Both the position numbers and the translations under genes were made by a program. 14,870 nt of DNA from NCBI GenBank assembly GCA_012842725.1, contig DUSG01000256.1:1-14870 (forward strand). Reading direction: 5' to 3'. How positions within the stretch are numbered: position 1 is the stretch's first letter; every line of letters begins with the position of its first letter. This DNA is from Clostridiales bacterium. GTDB lineage: Bacteria > Bacillota > Clostridia > Lutisporales > Lutisporaceae. Positions 14,753 to 14,870 of the stretch are shown here, piece by piece. The notes under the pieces are model-generated. The model saw only the letters and a list, made by a program, of their open reading frames with translations, made no database searches and was not told where the DNA came from.

Positions 14753-14797
14753 TTTGTTCAAAAAACCCCTTGGAAATTAAGGGGTTTTTTGAACAAA
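14753..14797 (-). terminator. Very strong terminator of the gene entering from the right
   Basis: A perfect 19-bp stem with a GC-rich core (AACCCCTT/AAGGGGTT) and a 7-base loop. On the minus strand it is followed by TTTTTTTGTTTTATAG. It is 10 bases past the stop of the partial gene. Confidence 0.92.
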
Positions 14798-14807
14798 TAA
14801 AACTTTC

Positions 14808-14870
14808 TTACTTTAATAAGGCATTAGCAATAAGTTTATCAAATTTCCTTATGTCCACACCCTTTTGCAA
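14808..14870 (-). CDS. Partial gene, C-terminal 20 residues only
   Basis: An open frame enters from the right edge and stops at TAA 14808-14810. It encodes a basic tail including GVDIRKFDKLIANALLK. The strong terminator just after it supports a true gene end. The fragment is too short to assign to a family. Confidence 0.6.
   Translation of the reverse strand: MQKGVDIRKFDKLIANALLK

Noticed and set aside
1..14870. CRISPR array, tRNA, rRNA, insertion sequence or prophage
   Set aside because: No regularly spaced repeats, cloverleaf-like sequence, transposase or phage proteins were seen on either strand.

Overview
The window looks like chromosomal DNA of a low-GC, Gram-positive anaerobe of the Clostridia type. 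The reasons are AT-rich sequence, strong AGGAGG-type ribosome binding sites, several TTG/GTG starts, sigma-A promoters, rho-independent terminators, and gene families common there (heterodimeric ABC exporter with MarR, DUF2975/XRE/DUF4173, extracytoplasmic flavoprotein reductase). The species cannot be fixed from the sequence. I see no rRNA, tRNA, CRISPR array, transposase, phage gene or replication origin.

Left part (1-4420, minus strand): the 5' end of an unknown membrane-anchored protein (<1-145), a terminator (238-270), then a MarR regulator followed by two half-size ABC exporter subunits with short spacing and a 4-bp overlap. The two nucleotide-binding domains differ in the way known for heterodimeric exporters: one carries the degenerate ATP site, the other the catalytic one. 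A 20-bp palindrome and an imperfect copy of it lie over the MarR promoter region, which suggests an autoregulated efflux operon.

Middle part (4420-8690): genes on both strands. These are a two-cluster 4Fe-4S protein related to epoxyqueuosine reductase; a 68-aa two-helix membrane protein resembling Imm17, with a consensus promoter and near-identical hairpins on either side; a DNA methyltransferase whose halves are in permuted order; a cupin; and an SLC13/ArsB-like permease whose first 25 codons are cut off by a one-base frameshift.

Right part (8690-14870, all minus strand): a three-gene operon DUF2975 membrane protein - small XRE regulator - DUF4173 membrane protein, with its own promoter and an inverted repeat next to it. 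A sirtuin deacylase follows, then a 645-aa secreted flavoprotein with LysM, FMN-binding and FAD/reductase domains; these two may be co-transcribed. Furthest right are a membrane-anchored two-repeat protein interrupted by an in-frame TAG, a very strong terminator, and the last codons of a gene that enters from beyond the window.

I found no convincing entirely new system. The best leads are the LysM-FMN-FAD reductase with an altered substrate pocket, the permuted orphan methyltransferase, the DUF2975-XRE-DUF4173 operon with its candidate operator, and two broken genes (frameshift and nonsense) that are either real decay or sequencing errors.
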